Position numbers and translations under genes: made by a program. Positions 1 to 14,125 of a DNA stretch of 55,172 bases are shown piece by piece. The notes beneath the pieces are model-generated. The model was given only the letters and a program-made list of their open reading frames with translations. It was not told the origin of the DNA and did no database searches. Source of the stretch: Smittium mucronatum (Eukaryota > Kickxellomycota > Harpellomycetes > Harpellales > Legeriomycetaceae); NCBI GenBank assembly GCA_001953115.1, contig LSSL01000802.1, positions 4,741 to 59,912 on the forward strand. The letters are read 5' to 3'. Every line of letters begins with the position of its first letter. The first letter of the stretch is position 1.

Positions 1-220
1 CCCCCCCCCCCCCAACAATATTATATTAAAATAGGCTTCTTTTTTTGTATTAGGTGTGTCGACGTGGGCCCTGTACTGCACCATCCAGCTACGTGATTGC
101 TTCTAAGCAGTATTCCAAACTAACCCCCGAGAAATTTAAATGTATATACTATTTGTGACTAGATACTTGCTCTTTATATATATATTTATTTAAAAAATAC
201 CCCCATCCCATCTTTTAACT

Positions 221-244
221 GGGGGGAAGGGGTGGGGGTGGTGG
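221..244 (+). other. G-rich tract, possible G-quadruplex
   Basis: G6, G4 and G5 runs separated by one or two bases are followed by GG pairs. A C-rich patch just upstream (about 200-210) could pair with it instead. A quadruplex or a hairpin is an inference from base pattern only. Confidence 0.35.
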
Positions 245-381
245 CATTTGTTAGTATTAACTTTATCTTTCTTTTACATTTCCAAATATTTCCAAATAAA
301 CTAGTCAGATTGAAATAAACGTACAATAATGTAACTCGAGTTTTTAACCTATATACAAAGATCCGTTTAAGAATAAAATGA

Positions 382-402
382 ATATATATATATATATATA
401 TA
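382..402. repeat. (AT)n microsatellite
   Basis: About ten AT dinucleotides in a row in otherwise AT-rich non-coding DNA. Confidence 0.95.
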
Positions 403-466
403 ATGCCTTAAAAAAGCTAGTGGTGTTTTTTGTCTTTAAACTTTGTTCTGTTTCCAAAGAATAAAA

Positions 467-487
467 ACACACACACACACACACACA
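467..487. repeat. (AC)n microsatellite
   Basis: About ten uninterrupted AC units. It stands out because C is scarce in this part of the window. Confidence 0.95.
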
Positions 488-699
488 TCCAATTTTTATG
501 CCAGCTTTTAGTGTCCCTTTATAATTTATTTTCGGATAACTGGACAAATACATATATTAGTGCTATACATTGCTGGTGGTGAAGGTTAGCAAAAATCATC
601 AAAGGGTACACTTTTTTTGTAAATCTAGTCCTATCTATGCTGATTTTGTGAAATTTGTCGCCCAATATATATATATCTAAGGAAATGAACGGATGTGGT

Positions 700-712
700 G
701 GGGGGGGGGGGG
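700..712 (+). repeat. G13 homopolymer
   Basis: A run of 13 G in AT-rich DNA, one of several C or G runs of 12-19 bases in the first 15 kb. Confidence 0.95.
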
Positions 713-2201
713 TTAATGTAATACAGTGATGTCGAGTTACTAATATTTAAATTTCGAAATTGGTGGTTTATAAATACATTCAATCTAGCTCTTTTTTTGA
801 GGGGAGGGGGGTCGCTTAAGGAAACACGCTCTACAAAAAAAAAATGTATCGAAAATTCCACAAACTACTCTTACTTTTTATTAATCAACTCGAATTTGGG
901 TTTTATAGGTATTTGGAAGACGAATAAAGGTCTACCCCTGATCCTACCCGTTCAGATTTCCACATTCAAGAATTAAAAGTCTTGGAAATTCATTTATATT
1001 ATAAAATCAGTAAACTGGTGTTATATTAATGTACTATCAGATATAACTGTCCGATTGGTTTCTTTTTTTGTAAGATTTATAGTTATTAAATTCAATATCA
1101 TATATTTTTTATACGCATCTATTTCGTATAAAAGATGAAGCTCCTTCATGAAAAAAAGTATACGCATAACGTTTCATTTTATCAACTGTTTTAAATATAT
1201 CGCGCCATATATTTACTTTTTATTTTATATTTGGCTTGAAGCCGAAAATTTTATTAAAACGCTTGTTTATTTTTCATCTTTAGTTTTTTTTAAAACCATT
1301 CTCTAATACAATATACACTATATTAAATTTTCCGTTACTTTTTTTTTTTTTGCATACTCTTTCTATTTTTATGGTTTGGGTTTAGATTAGTATCTATAAT
1401 TTTAATTTTTGATATTCGTGATAAATATATCACGAACGCGTGTAATATACATGTAATCAATTTTACATTGTCCAAGTTAAATAATGAAGAGATCCAGAGA
1501 AAAAAAAAAAAATCCCTGCAAGAAATTTAATCTATTTTATTCCTCTTTATCAATTTTTTTTTTTTTTCAAAAAAAAAATAAAGAGTTGGACGGTTTCTCA
1601 TACCCCTATGATTATTTCGCTAAATAAAATCATCATATGAATATTTTTAAATGGTTATTATCCCAAATCCCCCCTGGAAAATAAACATTTGGATTGCTAT
1701 TTATCTGCCCATTTATTTTTCTTTTTTCCTTTTCCTTTTCCTTTTTTCATTAAAAAACACTCGATCCAAGATCTTGACCCCAGTTTTAGAAAATTTATAA
1801 ATAATATTAATTGTGTTCTACATAACCCCCCCCTTTTTTTTTGCATCACGGAATTTTATTGTTACATAACCCTTTTTATTAAAACTTTCGAGTCAACAGC
1901 CAATGGAATATCGAATAAATGACTAAATAAAATTCATATAGTTATTTCATAAAACTCAATTCTTTCGAACTGTCTCTTAAAAACAAACATATTCTTCTAG
2001 TTTAGTAGGAGCCGGGTCTCCAAATATTGTTTCAAAACATCACCTCTATCCCACTGCCACAAAAAAAAAGGGGGTTTTTTTTGACTACATAAATTTTCAT
2101 TTACTGGTTTAGATTTCATGGTTTTTTAGTTGTAGTTTATGATTTATAAAAAAAAAAAATGGTAGTTTTAAATATACCCAACATGCATTTAATATAATGA
2201 A

Positions 2202-2213
2202 GGGGGGGGGGGG
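2202..2213 (+). repeat. G12 homopolymer
   Basis: A run of 12 G preceded by AT-rich sequence. Its length may be inexact because such runs sequence poorly. Confidence 0.95.
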
Positions 2214-2561
2214 ATCTTGTATTATAAAAAAATTCGGCATTCAAACTTCAAAATACACCTATTAATTTTCACATTTTTTTTTTATATTGCGTTAAATAAA
2301 TGTTTGTGATATAAATCCAACTTTAAAACCGGTTTACTATATTTAAAAGAAAAATATATTCGTTTTGTTCCCTTTTTAATATCTCTGGTTATTCCTTTTT
2401 TTTTCTTGTTTTTTTAGCTGATCTTTTTCAAGCAAAACTGCGAACTATGTTCATATTTTTTTTAATCTAAACTCAATTGATAAAACACGCCAATATTTCT
2501 ATAAAAAAAAGCGCTAAAAAAATATTTAAAGTCACCCCCCTTTTACCAACATTTTAATCGA

Positions 2562-2581
2562 GGGGATGGGGGGCGGGCGGG
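2562..2581 (+). other. G-quadruplex-type motif
   Basis: The four G-runs G4, G6, G3 and G3 are separated by AT, C and C. This meets the usual G3+ N1-7 pattern for an intramolecular quadruplex. No gene lies next to it, so a regulatory role is not supported. Confidence 0.6.
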
Positions 2582-3351
2582 CTCAATTTTCGTTATAAGG
2601 ATGAATTTTAGAGTAGAATTTTCAATTTTATAGTAAGCAGAAATAAAATCGAAAATTTTTTTTGTTGAAAAATCCGTTTTTTTTTTTTTTTTTACAAAAT
2701 CCTCGTATATCAAACTCTAAAAATTTACAATTATATTTTCATTCCATTTAAAAAACAGTAAATTCTAGTTAATATTTGGCAAATTTATTTCAAATTTTTG
2801 AAAAATATGGGCGGTCCAGTATTAGACCGGGAAATTTTGGGATCGAAAAGTGATATGGCTCTTTGGAAAAATTTTAAATAAAAGTATTCTAAATTAAAAA
2901 AGAACTTTTCCACTATTTTTTATTATCTCCAAGAGAAAAATGAAAAAAATTGTCTCTAAAATCTAAAATTTAAAAGCCGCTATTGCTAAAAAAGGAATAT
3001 TTACAAGTCTGATGATCTTTACTGGTTTTGTAATATATATATCCCATTTAAAGTATCATACTTTTATAAATGTGTTTTTTTAAAATAATTAAACTTATTT
3101 AAATCCATTAATATATATTTTTATGGGCTATCATTCACATTTCAGACTTTTTTATCTTTTTTTAAAAATTAAATTAAATACATTTTATTCTAATTTTTTA
3201 AAAAAGATTAAATAATACATATTATATCCATTTAATTATCAACTAAAGCCCAAAATTTTGAAATAAAAGTAAATTTGGCATCTATGTTTTTTCTGAAAGT
3301 TCAAATCTATAATTTCAGCTATTTTTTTAAATATTTTTATGATAATTCAAA

Positions 3352-3364
3352 CCCCCCCCCCCCC
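3352..3364 (+). repeat. C13 homopolymer
   Basis: Thirteen C in a row inside DNA that otherwise has almost no C. Confidence 0.95.
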
Positions 3365-5411
3365 GAAAAATATTTATTTTCAAATAAAATTATTTTTAGA
3401 CTATTTTTAATTCAAATTACATCAAACCTCTCTATATAATTATGATATCGCAGTTTTTTTTTTGCATAAATTAATAAGATATGAATTTACTTGGCATTTT
3501 ATTAATAATTTATGAATCAAATTCACAAATCTAAAATAGTATTTAATCATTAAATAGTATTTTTCATAATTAAAAATAAATATATATTTGAAATAAATAT
3601 TTATAAAAATCAAATTATGTAATGATAAAGCAAATAAAAGTCACATTACCTCTTTTTTAATGGTATTTTTTCAAAAATCGGCTATTATAAGGTATTTTTG
3701 AATTTTTTTTCTGATGCTCATGCTCATGCTTTTTTTTTTTTTTTTTCGATGACTGTTTTCGTGTGTGTTTATAAAAAAAAATTGGTTTAAATTTTAAATT
3801 AATGAATAGATTTTTCGAATAAAATATCCATATAAATTTAACTGAGCCCAATCATTACAAATTAACTATGAGATCTTTTTAGATCAAGATTCTATATGTT
3901 TTTCGCTTCTGAGGAGAGGGGATGAGAATAGGAAGGAGGAGGGCGATTCTGAACCGAAAACTTATTGGATTTTTCTTTGATTTTACGTTCTGGGATTATT
4001 TTTCAGAGTTATAAAGATAATTTTTGTTTGAATTGATTATAATAAATCAATAATTTGATCCACTAAAACAGAAAGATTATGCTAAAAAAATCTTTAGAAA
4101 AATATAATATATTCTTTATTTTATAATGTATTATTTATCAATATAGACAAAATATCCGGTTAGATCAAAAATATAAAATATTTTTGAAGATTTATACATA
4201 TATAGTTTAAATAAATTTTAAAATAAATTTCTATTATTAATACATAGAAATTTATCCGTTGTTTTAATTGATTACGTGCATAATTAAAATAATATTTTCT
4301 TCAATACTTAATTATTATTTTTTGAATTAAAGTCTGTATATTCAGGAAAAAATGGATTAATATCATATTTTGGTTTTTTCATAATTACCATAAAGGGACA
4401 TATTTATATATATAAATTGATATTATTGGAGATTTATTTAAATTCTAATATCATTTTTTCCCAACATTTCATTATTATATTACCTATAATTATTATATTT
4501 TGTTGTTTTTTTTCTTAGATTTTCAATAATTTCATGATAAAAAGCTTTATACTTTGATTTATAATATACTTGTAGTTTTAAGCTATAATTACAACTGCAT
4601 TGATTTTGAATAAAAATTATATTTTTCATACCTAAAACAATATTATATATTTTAAATTTGCGATTATGTTAATCTGTTAAGTTTTTTTTCAGAGAATAAA
4701 TTTTAAGCTTAGGCTCATATCATAGGTCTAAAAATTTCAATCATTTTATTTAAAAAAATTTAAAGGTGTATTCGCGTAATAAAATATTTTTTTACCACAA
4801 AATTTGATAAATTTTGCAACAAAAAATGTTCTAATACCAAAAAAATTATATTTTTAACAAATTTATTAGTTAATATTAGATAAATTTTGATCTTAAATAT
4901 AAAAAAAAATCACTTTGGGATAGTAAAGAAGTAAATAATATAATGTTTATAAAAATATTCTAGCGCTAATATATATAATTATTTTTTTTAACAATAAATA
5001 TTTACTATTAATTTTTTTTTTGAAAAATAATCCTCAAAGATATGTGAACTAAATATATGTTAATAATTTTGGATAGAAGTATATTGGATATAAATATAAT
5101 TTGAATAAAAAATTTATCCAGTAAAAATAGATAAAATTATTTAGGATATAAAACAGTAAGTATCAAAATTACACACTCAAAAACAAACATGTCTATATAT
5201 ATCTAAACTCCTACTAAAAAAATTATCATTATTGAATAAAACTGTATAAATAAGTAGTATTTTTTTATTTTAAAGTCTGAAATTCTGCGAAAAATTAAAT
5301 TTTTATATCTTTTACCACTTCAAATTATAATCAGGCTCGAAAAATGGCTAATTTACATTATTTTAATTGAAAAAATTTCGAATAATTCCTTAAATGGTAT
5401 CAAAATATTTA

Positions 5412-5555
5412 TTCTTGAACCAAATACTTCGGGGACTGGAGCTGCTAGAGCGGCAGAGGAGAGTTGTGTAGAATTTTTTAGCTTTTTTCAATTTTTTTAA
5501 ATTGGTTTTTGTAACTTTTTATTAGCTTTAAAATAAATTTCCTATAAAAAAAAAG
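5412..5555 (+). repeat. Dispersed repeat fragment, also found near 33.4 kb
   Basis: The segment holds GCTGCTAGAGCGG and GAGAGTTG, then a T-rich part containing AACTTTTTATTAG and AAATAAATTTCC. The reverse complement of 33,391-33,554 follows the same order with mostly transition differences and one short gap. This is homology rather than shared AT richness, because the GC-containing 25 bp core also matches. The family is not identified. It may be a small mobile element or a piece of the LINE it lies in at 33 kb. Confidence 0.6.
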
Positions 5556-8500
5556 TATCAAAATCTTGTTTTTTCGTTAGTAAATAATCTCGAAAATTGA
5601 AGTGCTTTAATTTAATAAGTTTAAATAATTTTTTTTCTAAAAGAATTATACAAAGTTTTTTGATAAGGAGATATTTTTTTCAAACAATTTATCATCCCTT
5701 ACATATCATATATTATAAAAATAGACCAAAATAATCATTATATTTATTTTTAGGAGATAATATAAACAAAAATTGAGGACTGATTTTTTTTGTGATCCTT
5801 TCGATATCCTAGATATTACAAATAAATTTTATATCTGCTCAGAATGGGGATAATGATTAATAATTAACTCTATTAAGTGCTCGAAAAAATTCTGAAATGG
5901 GGTTTTATTTAGGAAACACTAATTCTAGACTTGATTTTTTGATTAAAGTTTGTAGAAAAAACAAAAATGAGCATAAATTGACATTCTAGAAGATATATTT
6001 GGCTTTATAGATATATAAAATATATAGAGATTTTCCTGGAAATAAAACAAAATTTTCACTAAAATTCTTTATCGAATTCAAAAAAAAAGTTTCTGGTTCT
6101 AACAAAAAAAAAATTCATAAATTTTATCGAAAACCCCCAATAAAAATTTAATGAAAATAAAAAATATGAGTTTTTTTTTTTAAAGATAAGCTTGGACCAT
6201 CGTTTAAAAAAGTTTTTGTCTACAAATTTATCGAAAATACTAAAAAATAATTACAATTTTATAATTTTGGTGGATTTAAATACATGCTAACTCATATATA
6301 TAGTTCAATTTTTGAAGGTATTTCGAGCTTAGATTTTGAAGAATATGAATTTTTTAATGAGATATCAAAAAAAATCTTATAAAATGTAATTAAAAGGATC
6401 TTCATTTGTAAATCTTCTTAATACTCTTCTTAATAATCTTCATTAAATTATTTTGAAGTTTTATTATGCATTTCCGCTCCAAAAATTACTAAGGTTATTC
6501 TTTCAAATAAATATTAACTTTAGATTTACTTATTTGTCATATGAATGAGATTTTTATCATGTAATATGCAACATAGAATTAATAAAATTGCGATAATTGA
6601 AATTTTTCTTTTCAAATGTATATAAAAAAAATCTTATAGAGAAAAAGGCTTGATGAAAGACATATATATATTGGTGAAGGTTATATGAACTCAAGATGTG
6701 TAAAAAACATGCAGGTATAAATTTCAAAAAAAAAGATAAGGAGTAGCCTGGTTTTCTATCATCACTAGTTATAAGCTATACTAATACAGAGTTCAGAATC
6801 TATTTATATATTTTCTTTCAAAATAAAGAGGGGGTGATACGATTTATTGGATCGAAATATTATCTCAAATTTTAAAGTGTAATTTTTTCACAAATTAAAA
6901 AAAGGCATTGTTCTATTGCGTACAGTTTAGTAGAAGTGATTTTTTCCGGACTCAAAAAAATATGAATTCTTCTTTCTATAAATATTATTTTAGAATTATA
7001 AAATAGAATATAAAATAAATTTATCTAAAAAATTTATACATTTCTCATTAGAGTTTCGTTTTGAAAAAAAAAAAAAAACAAGCCTAAATACTGTGCTTTT
7101 TTAGTAACCAGATATTTTTAAAGATAATTAGTATTTAAAATAATGGTTTTTTATTGCCAAAATTCTCAAATTATTTGAATTAGATCACATAAAAAAGCTT
7201 AAAATTTTAATTTTAGAGCTATATGTGAAATTTATTGATCCATATATATATTAAAATATATTTAAGTAGAAAAATATATTAAATTTAATTATGAATAAAT
7301 GTAATATTGAATTATTTATAGAGAATCAGTCTCCTTTCTAGCATGAATATACAAATTCGTATAATTATTTTATCCAAATAAATTAAAATTTAGGCAAATT
7401 TTATTCATTATATAATTATGGATCCATTCAAATTTCACTAAGGTATTTTATTGGTAGTTTGCAGAGATTTTCTTTTTGGTGATAATGACACTCTTCAGCC
7501 GTCTAAAAAATCTTCAAGGCCAAAATTAAGTATAAAAAATATTATAATTGAATCCAAAAATGTGATAAAAATGGTCTGCATTTGCAAAAAAATATCCCAG
7601 AGCTATTGGTTCTATTTAAGTCCTCAAATTTATAAATAAATCTAAAAATAATCACAGATGTACTAAATGAAACAAAAAAGAACACAAATCTTCTACTTAT
7701 GATAGATGCCATCTGTTAAAAAATGGAATTAAATATATTTATATTTTTTTTGAAATATAGAGTTTATAATATCATTTTTCGATGACTTGAATTGTTTGTT
7801 CTTTTAAATAAATTCAAAATTGGTACTAAAAAAACTCGCAAAGTACATTAAGTACGATTAGTATATGTAATTGCGTTATACCAGTGTTTTTTTTATTTAT
7901 TTAAATAATAATTGAATAATTTTTTTGGTAAAAATAAAAGTTTAATGGATGAGCCAGAAATACGTTTTTCTATATTATTTATTTTTTTATCGATGCAATT
8001 AAAACTTTATACGAAATATAACATATTTTAAAGTTAAATTTTAAAATCTCCCATATAAAAATTAAATTATTTATACTTAAAATGAAGTCATTTTTTAGTA
8101 ATAAGTATCTTAGTTTACATATAAATAATTATTTTATCTTCTTTAAATGATCGATGAATTATTAAAATCAGAAACACATTTATTGTTAACAGTATTTATC
8201 ATAATAATATAATTTATAGTAACATATATTTAGAAATGTGATTTTTATAGAACTTTAATTGATTTTTTATATTTTTTGATAGTTAAAATCCTTATTTTGA
8301 TATTATTTTCTGGTAAATCTGGGTATGGTTCAGTTTTAAAGCTTTATTTCCAAAAAATTATTCACATTTTTTGTAATATTTGTGAAATTTTAGCCTAGGT
8401 TAACAATAATGCAATTTACTGTCAAAAAGGGTAATCTAAAATAACCAATGATTATTGGTATCTCTTAAAAAAATTAAATAATCTTATAAATAATTATTTT

Positions 8501-11500
8501 ATTATTAACTGCATCAAATTTTTTTTATAATATAACTTTGGGGAAAATAATCCCACCGATATTGTATTTCCTGGATAATCTAGTATAATCTTGCTTTTAA
8601 TAGTCTTTAGAATAGAAATAGAAATAATTAATACTAAGAATATAGATATTTATTCATTAAAATTAATTTTTTTGTTAGTTGAATGGATACTTTAAAAGGA
8701 GATATATATAAATTAATAAATTAGTTAAAAATATGGGATTTTAACCAAGTAAGCAATTTTATTTGATATAGCGATAAATATCTTATAATTTTTTTTAAAG
8801 CTCCTCAAACTTTTAGTTGTTTTTTTTGCCTCTTAAACTGGAATTTTGATATTAAGACGTTTGAAAATTTGCCCAAAGAAATTTTTATTTATATTAATTT
8901 ACATAAATTATCCCTATAAATACAAAATGCCCTCTTATTTACAAACCAATTTTTTTTTAAATAAAGATTCAACTTACGAAATTCTAGCATTTGGTGTTTC
9001 TAAGATTAATTTTTTTGGCATTAAGATCGAATATGCTAATCAATAATTCTAAATTTAGTCAAAAAAATAATAAAAAGCTTTTTAAATAAAGTCTTATACC
9101 CTTTCAAAGAAGTTGAACCAAAAACATATTTCACTTTTTGACCATTTTTAATATTAGAAGTAATACTTACACAGTCTTGGGGAAAAAACTAATTTAAGTC
9201 GATCGAAGCAGGAAATATCACAAATAGAAAAGAAGAAATAATTCGGGCCCGAAAAATGTTAGATTATTTTTTTTTATTTCTATTATATACCATAAAAAAA
9301 TCCGAGATATTGGTAAGACTCATTTTAAATTAAATTTAAAACATATTTATTTATTCAAGATAAATTTTGGGATGTTTTAGTCGCAAATAAAAAAATTTCG
9401 ATTATTCTTTAGAAAAATTTCGATATTTTTTGAAATGAAGCCATGAATTTTAAACATTTTCGAATTAGCTATTAAGTTATTATTATCATCATTTAGTATC
9501 ACTTCTGATTTATTTTTAAAATATTTAGAATTAATTATAAATAAATATCGATTTGTTTTTTTAAAACTCAACAATTTAATAAATAATTATGAAAATAGAT
9601 GCACATAAAAATATCTTGGAAATAAGTACTAAAGATCAAAAATAACAATGAGTAATTATTTTATTTTTTCATCATTAATTTTTTAAATAACGGATTTTTT
9701 TTATCTTTTCTTAAGTATTGTTAAGGATTATTATTCTTATTAAAAAATATATATTAAATATATATATTTTTAGTTATAAATTTCACAAAGAAATAGAATA
9801 ACTCACTACAAAGTTAAATTTATAAAACCATTTAGCTAAATCAATGGTATTGTTTAATTTATAATTTCGATAATTTTTTTGTCTCAAGATAATTTTTATA
9901 TACAATTTTGATATAGCTTTATTTTATTACTATTATAATAAAATTAAAAATAATTCAAACAATTTTTCTTTTAGCAAAAGTAGGGATGTTAATTTTTATG
10001 TATACTCTGATTTATTTTATTATTCTATACACGATTTAAAATTGTATATTTTATCCAGGAATGCGTATTTATTATTATTATTAAAATTGATTCAGAAAAA
10101 AGTGAAGTTTTTACCTTTCGTATTATGAGCCTAAATTATATATTTCATAATTTTTTTTAAAAATATTTGTAATAATAATGCATAAAAAATAAAATAAAAG
10201 TCATTGGTTAATTGGTGATTATATAAACAGTATTATTAAAAATCCATTAGAAAATTATCAAAATCAAATACTTAAATATTAAAATAGTTATATAAGTGCA
10301 TAATTCGCTTAAAAAGATTTAAATGATCTTATGACATTCTAATAACTTTATTTTGGAAAAATTTGAATTCAATTAAATTTTTTATAGATATACTGATTAA
10401 TATAATATGAAATATTTTTATTTCATTATTAAATTATATTTATCGTTTGAAAAAGTACGTCTTTGTTCTAATTAAATTTTTTTAATTCATTAGTTTTGGA
10501 AATTTTGAATTTGTTATTTTTTTAGCTTTACAATATAAATTTTAAATATATATTACAGAGATAGGGAAGAAATAAAAATAAATAATAGACCTCGATATTA
10601 TATTTCGCTAAAATATGAAATTAATTAAAAGAATCAGACACCCCAGTTATTTTCTCTCATTATTACCGATATATACAATTTAATATTATATCTTTTATCA
10701 TTGAAATTTATCACAGTTTAGAGGGTTCCATCAAATTCATTCAGTTTTGAAACAACAAATTTAAAATTAAACCGAAAAATTTGTGACTATTTTAAAAAAA
10801 TTAATCATATTAACCCTAAAAAATATATGGAAATAACAAGTAATAAAAGTGTGTATAATTATGTCTATTTCTTAATGTAAAAAAACACGAGGGTTTTATT
10901 TTAGGATATTTAGTATTGATTTTTTAAATTAGAATATTATATATTGTATTAAATAACGGAGGTCTTCAAATAAAAAAATCTCACAGAATTAAAATTAAAA
11001 ATAATGATATTATTTTTTTTTTAAAAGATAATAAAATACAGATATATATATATAATATTATTTGAAGCTTTTTGTAATAACTTGTATATATATTTCAAAA
11101 ACAACCAATATATAAAATTTTGACTTTAGCCTATGATGGATCATTATAAATTGTGTAAGTTGAAATAAAATAAAATTTCATATTTTTTCACTATAATAAT
11201 ACCACTAATACTCATTGAATATCATTTTTAGTTGTTTCTAAATTTATTATCATCAGAAAGAATCGAAAGTTTTTTTACCATAAAATTATCATAAATGAGA
11301 TATTTTAAGAGTTTATATTTATATATATTTTAATATTATTCATTTAAATTGCCAATAAACGTGAGAGAGAATAAACACGGAATATTTTAAATGATTCAAA
11401 TAATGCCCAATGTTAACTAGATTACTAGAGATGTAGAGATAGTTAGTATTAAATGGCTTTTTTTTTAAATCATTTTTAAATATTTTTTATAGGCATTTAT

Positions 11501-11950
11501 AGCCGTTAAAAAGTTTTAAATATGTTTTTTTTTTATTTTAAAAAAGATATTTCAAGGTACGTGAATTCCTTTCCTTGTTAAAAATAGTAAAATTCAAAGA
11601 TTACACTCTTTATTTACTACAAGAATATTTTTAATTCATCAAAATGTTTTTTTTCAAACAGTAAAAATAAAAAATACATTTTTTTTATCACATAAAATAG
11701 TCATTTTATTATTATTTACAGTAAGAAACCAAAACCGTTTACTTTTTTAGTTTCTATAGTAAAAGTGAACTACGCTATATAAAAACAAATATATTTATAA
11801 GATGTCAGCTATAAAAAGAGGCTTAAAGTCAGAATCGCATGTAAAAACCAAAAAAAATGCAACAGTTTTATAATGGAGTTTCTGGTAAAATTAATCATTT
11901 GAAAAAATCAGAGTAAGAAAAAAAACATTTAGTTTAGATTAAAATCGAGA

Positions 11951-14125
11951 ATTTAAAATATAAAACGCATGGTTTTAAAAAAAAAAAAATCAAGGGAGGT
12001 AAATTTACATCTTTTTGCAAAATTGCTAATGTAAATATAAATTCCAAATGAAGGATTTTTCATACGATTTTTTTTGGAAGGGGAGGGTGTGTGTTGTGTT
12101 GTGTTGTGTTGTGTTGTGTTGTGTTGTGTTGTGTTGTGTTGTGTTTTTTTTTATAAAAAAGATCAAGCAGTTATAAAAATTAGTATACGAGCATAGTGCA
12201 TATTTATATCAATTTTTTTTTATATTGGTATTTTATATTAATATCGTGATATTGTGGTAAGGCAAAACTTATTAAGGGTTAACTAAAAACGACCACTAAA
12301 GATTTTATAAAGGATTTATTCTATTACCAACTAATCTGAAGTTTTCTTTTCACGTTACAAACACCCTAGTTTTTATACCTTTTTTTCCGAAAACTCTTCT
12401 CCGCTGTAAGCTAAATAAACTGTATATCTTTATAAATTCCAGTTCCTACTGCATGCTAAAATAATGGTGCGTTATCGATATAATATCGATCCAGTAGACA
12501 CTAAAGCTCTTGATTTTCCCTAACTCTGCGTCTTATTTTGCAAATCTGTTCCCGTTGATAGCTTTTCTGTTCAATGAATGCTACAAAATGTAAATTGTCC
12601 ATACCTGCACATTACCTTTTTTTTTTTTTTTTGCAGACTGGGAATCTTCCCATAATAATTCAAAATCAGTTATTATGGTAAAATAAAATTCGATAAAGCA
12701 CCCCCCCCATACTCAATTGTAAAACCCGCCAAGAAAAATTCATGAGGCGTATATCGTTTGTTTATCGTACGACAATATATATATATACATTATGGTGTTA
12801 AATGTTTGCATGATTTTGAAAGAGTAAAATGTATATGAGAATAAATAAATGGATTAAATAGTAGAAACATATGTGTAATTGGTTGGGACAATCATTATTG
12901 AGTTTTTAAAAAAATACAACAAAAGAAAAGGGAATTTCCCGTAAAAAAAACAAAAAAAAATAGAGGTGTAATTTCATCCACAATTAAACCGCATTTTTAA
13001 TGATTCATAAATAAGCATCTAGTTTTTTAAATTTAATTAATAATATATTGATTTAGCGAGAGTGTGGTTGTATTATAAATGAGAGCGATTGTAATGATAT
13101 ATACGTATATTTCTGGGATCGTGATACCGGGGAGTCAGAAGGTATCTTTATGCGGGAGAAGGGGAAGGAGTGGAATGAAAGATACGTAAAAATATGATTT
13201 CTTACTATTGGAGTCTAAAGTCATTTATTAACATTTTGATTTAAAAAAAGAGCTAGTATGTTAACGCGGCCGAGATACGAAACAAACCGATAATATAGAA
13301 TCCGTTGCAGTGTTTATATTTTTATTATTAACGGAGAAAAGGATTTAAACGGTACTAAAATCCCAATAAAAATCCAAAAAAGTGGTCCTCCTTTAAAATG
13401 AGATACCACCCCCCCTTCCATTTCTTTAAAAGCCAAGTATTCAGTCGGGTATGTTATTGAGCTAATTGCAGCAGTTGGGCCAAATGATGAGCAACAGATT
13501 CCGAGAAAAATAAAATTATGATGGTGTGGAGGGGGTAAGACTCGAATTTTTCAGTGTGTGCAAGTATTTGGGGATATAAGGCGTAAAAATAAGTATATTA
13601 TACATAAATAAGCTGCAAAATATCCCTTATTTTGACAATTCATTTTTTTAAAAAAAAAAACATTGTTGAAATCCTTTTTAGGTACATTTCAGTTTTTAAA
13701 TGAATCTAGTTGGATACTAAAAAAACAAACTCGGGAACTAAATCCGATTAAAGAGAGGTGGTTGGTAGGGATATTATTGAATGGTATACGGATCAAACTT
13801 CATTTTGGCGATGTAAGTAAAGCGTAGTACGCTAAAAGATCTTATTGGGATAATTTTACGCGAGATTTTTTTTTTTTTTACTCTTGCAGTAGAAGAGGGG
13901 GGTTGAATAGTAACACGTATTGTATTCCAATATGTCGAGTTTATGTGATTGCGTGGATGAAAGTATATAATCTTTCAATTTAAAGCAGTGTGCTTTAAAA
14001 AATACATCGCATGGTGGAAGAAAAAGTCCAGCATGACGACTTAGAATCGCAGAGGGAAAAAATGTAGATTGCAGTAATGTGTGGTTGAAAGGGGTACACT
14101 CGGGTTTGTTTCGATCTTGCTCCTA
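11951..14125. other. Gene-free stretch of more mixed composition
   Basis: GC content is visibly higher than in the preceding 9 kb, with polypurine patches around 13,155 and 12,076 and a C8 run at 12,701. No open frame here has recognisable domains. Near 12,270 TTAAGGGTTAACT resembles, in inverted sense, the TTAACCCTT ends found at 16.5-17.5 kb. Apart from the GTGTT array nothing definite is seen. Confidence 0.5.
12091..12145 (+). repeat. (GTGTT)11 pentanucleotide array
   Basis: Eleven perfect GTGTT units, preceded by a G-rich patch (GGAAGGGGAGGG) and GTGT, and followed by a T run. The perfection suggests recent slippage. The unit is G/T-only like telomere repeats but matches no telomere repeat I know. 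Nothing else about the site suggests a chromosome end. Confidence 0.97.

Larger units (their letters stand above)
1..2720. other. Gene-free AT-rich stretch with homopolymers and microsatellites
   Basis: No coding sequence is convincing here. The only open frames are short, low-complexity and rich in Phe, Ile, Lys and Asn. The stretch differs from the AT-rich DNA that follows in having many C or G homopolymers and G-rich patches. It starts with a C13 run at base 1, which suggests a contig edge. Confidence 0.7.
2721..11950. other. Extremely AT-rich stretch without genes
   Basis: About 9 kb of almost pure A/T with short poly-A and poly-T tracts. Open frames here are at the length expected by chance at this composition and lack recognisable motifs. 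A C13 run and one fragment of a dispersed repeat near 5.4 kb are listed separately. I see no tRNA, rRNA or other gene. Confidence 0.7.

Noticed and set aside
2721..11950. RIP-type hypermutated repeat block
   Set aside because: The AT richness would fit, but no recognisable parent repeat is visible apart from one fragment. The LINE RT active-site change is in the opposite direction.
12091..12145. Interstitial telomere
   Set aside because: GTGTT is not a telomere unit I recognise and nothing nearby indicates a fused or healed chromosome end.
12501..12602. A 33-residue minus-strand frame from ATG (starting MDNLHFVAFIEQKSYQ) with protein-like composition
   Set aside because: Too short, no domain recognised, no defensible splice partners. 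The ATG follows an A-run, so chance is likely.
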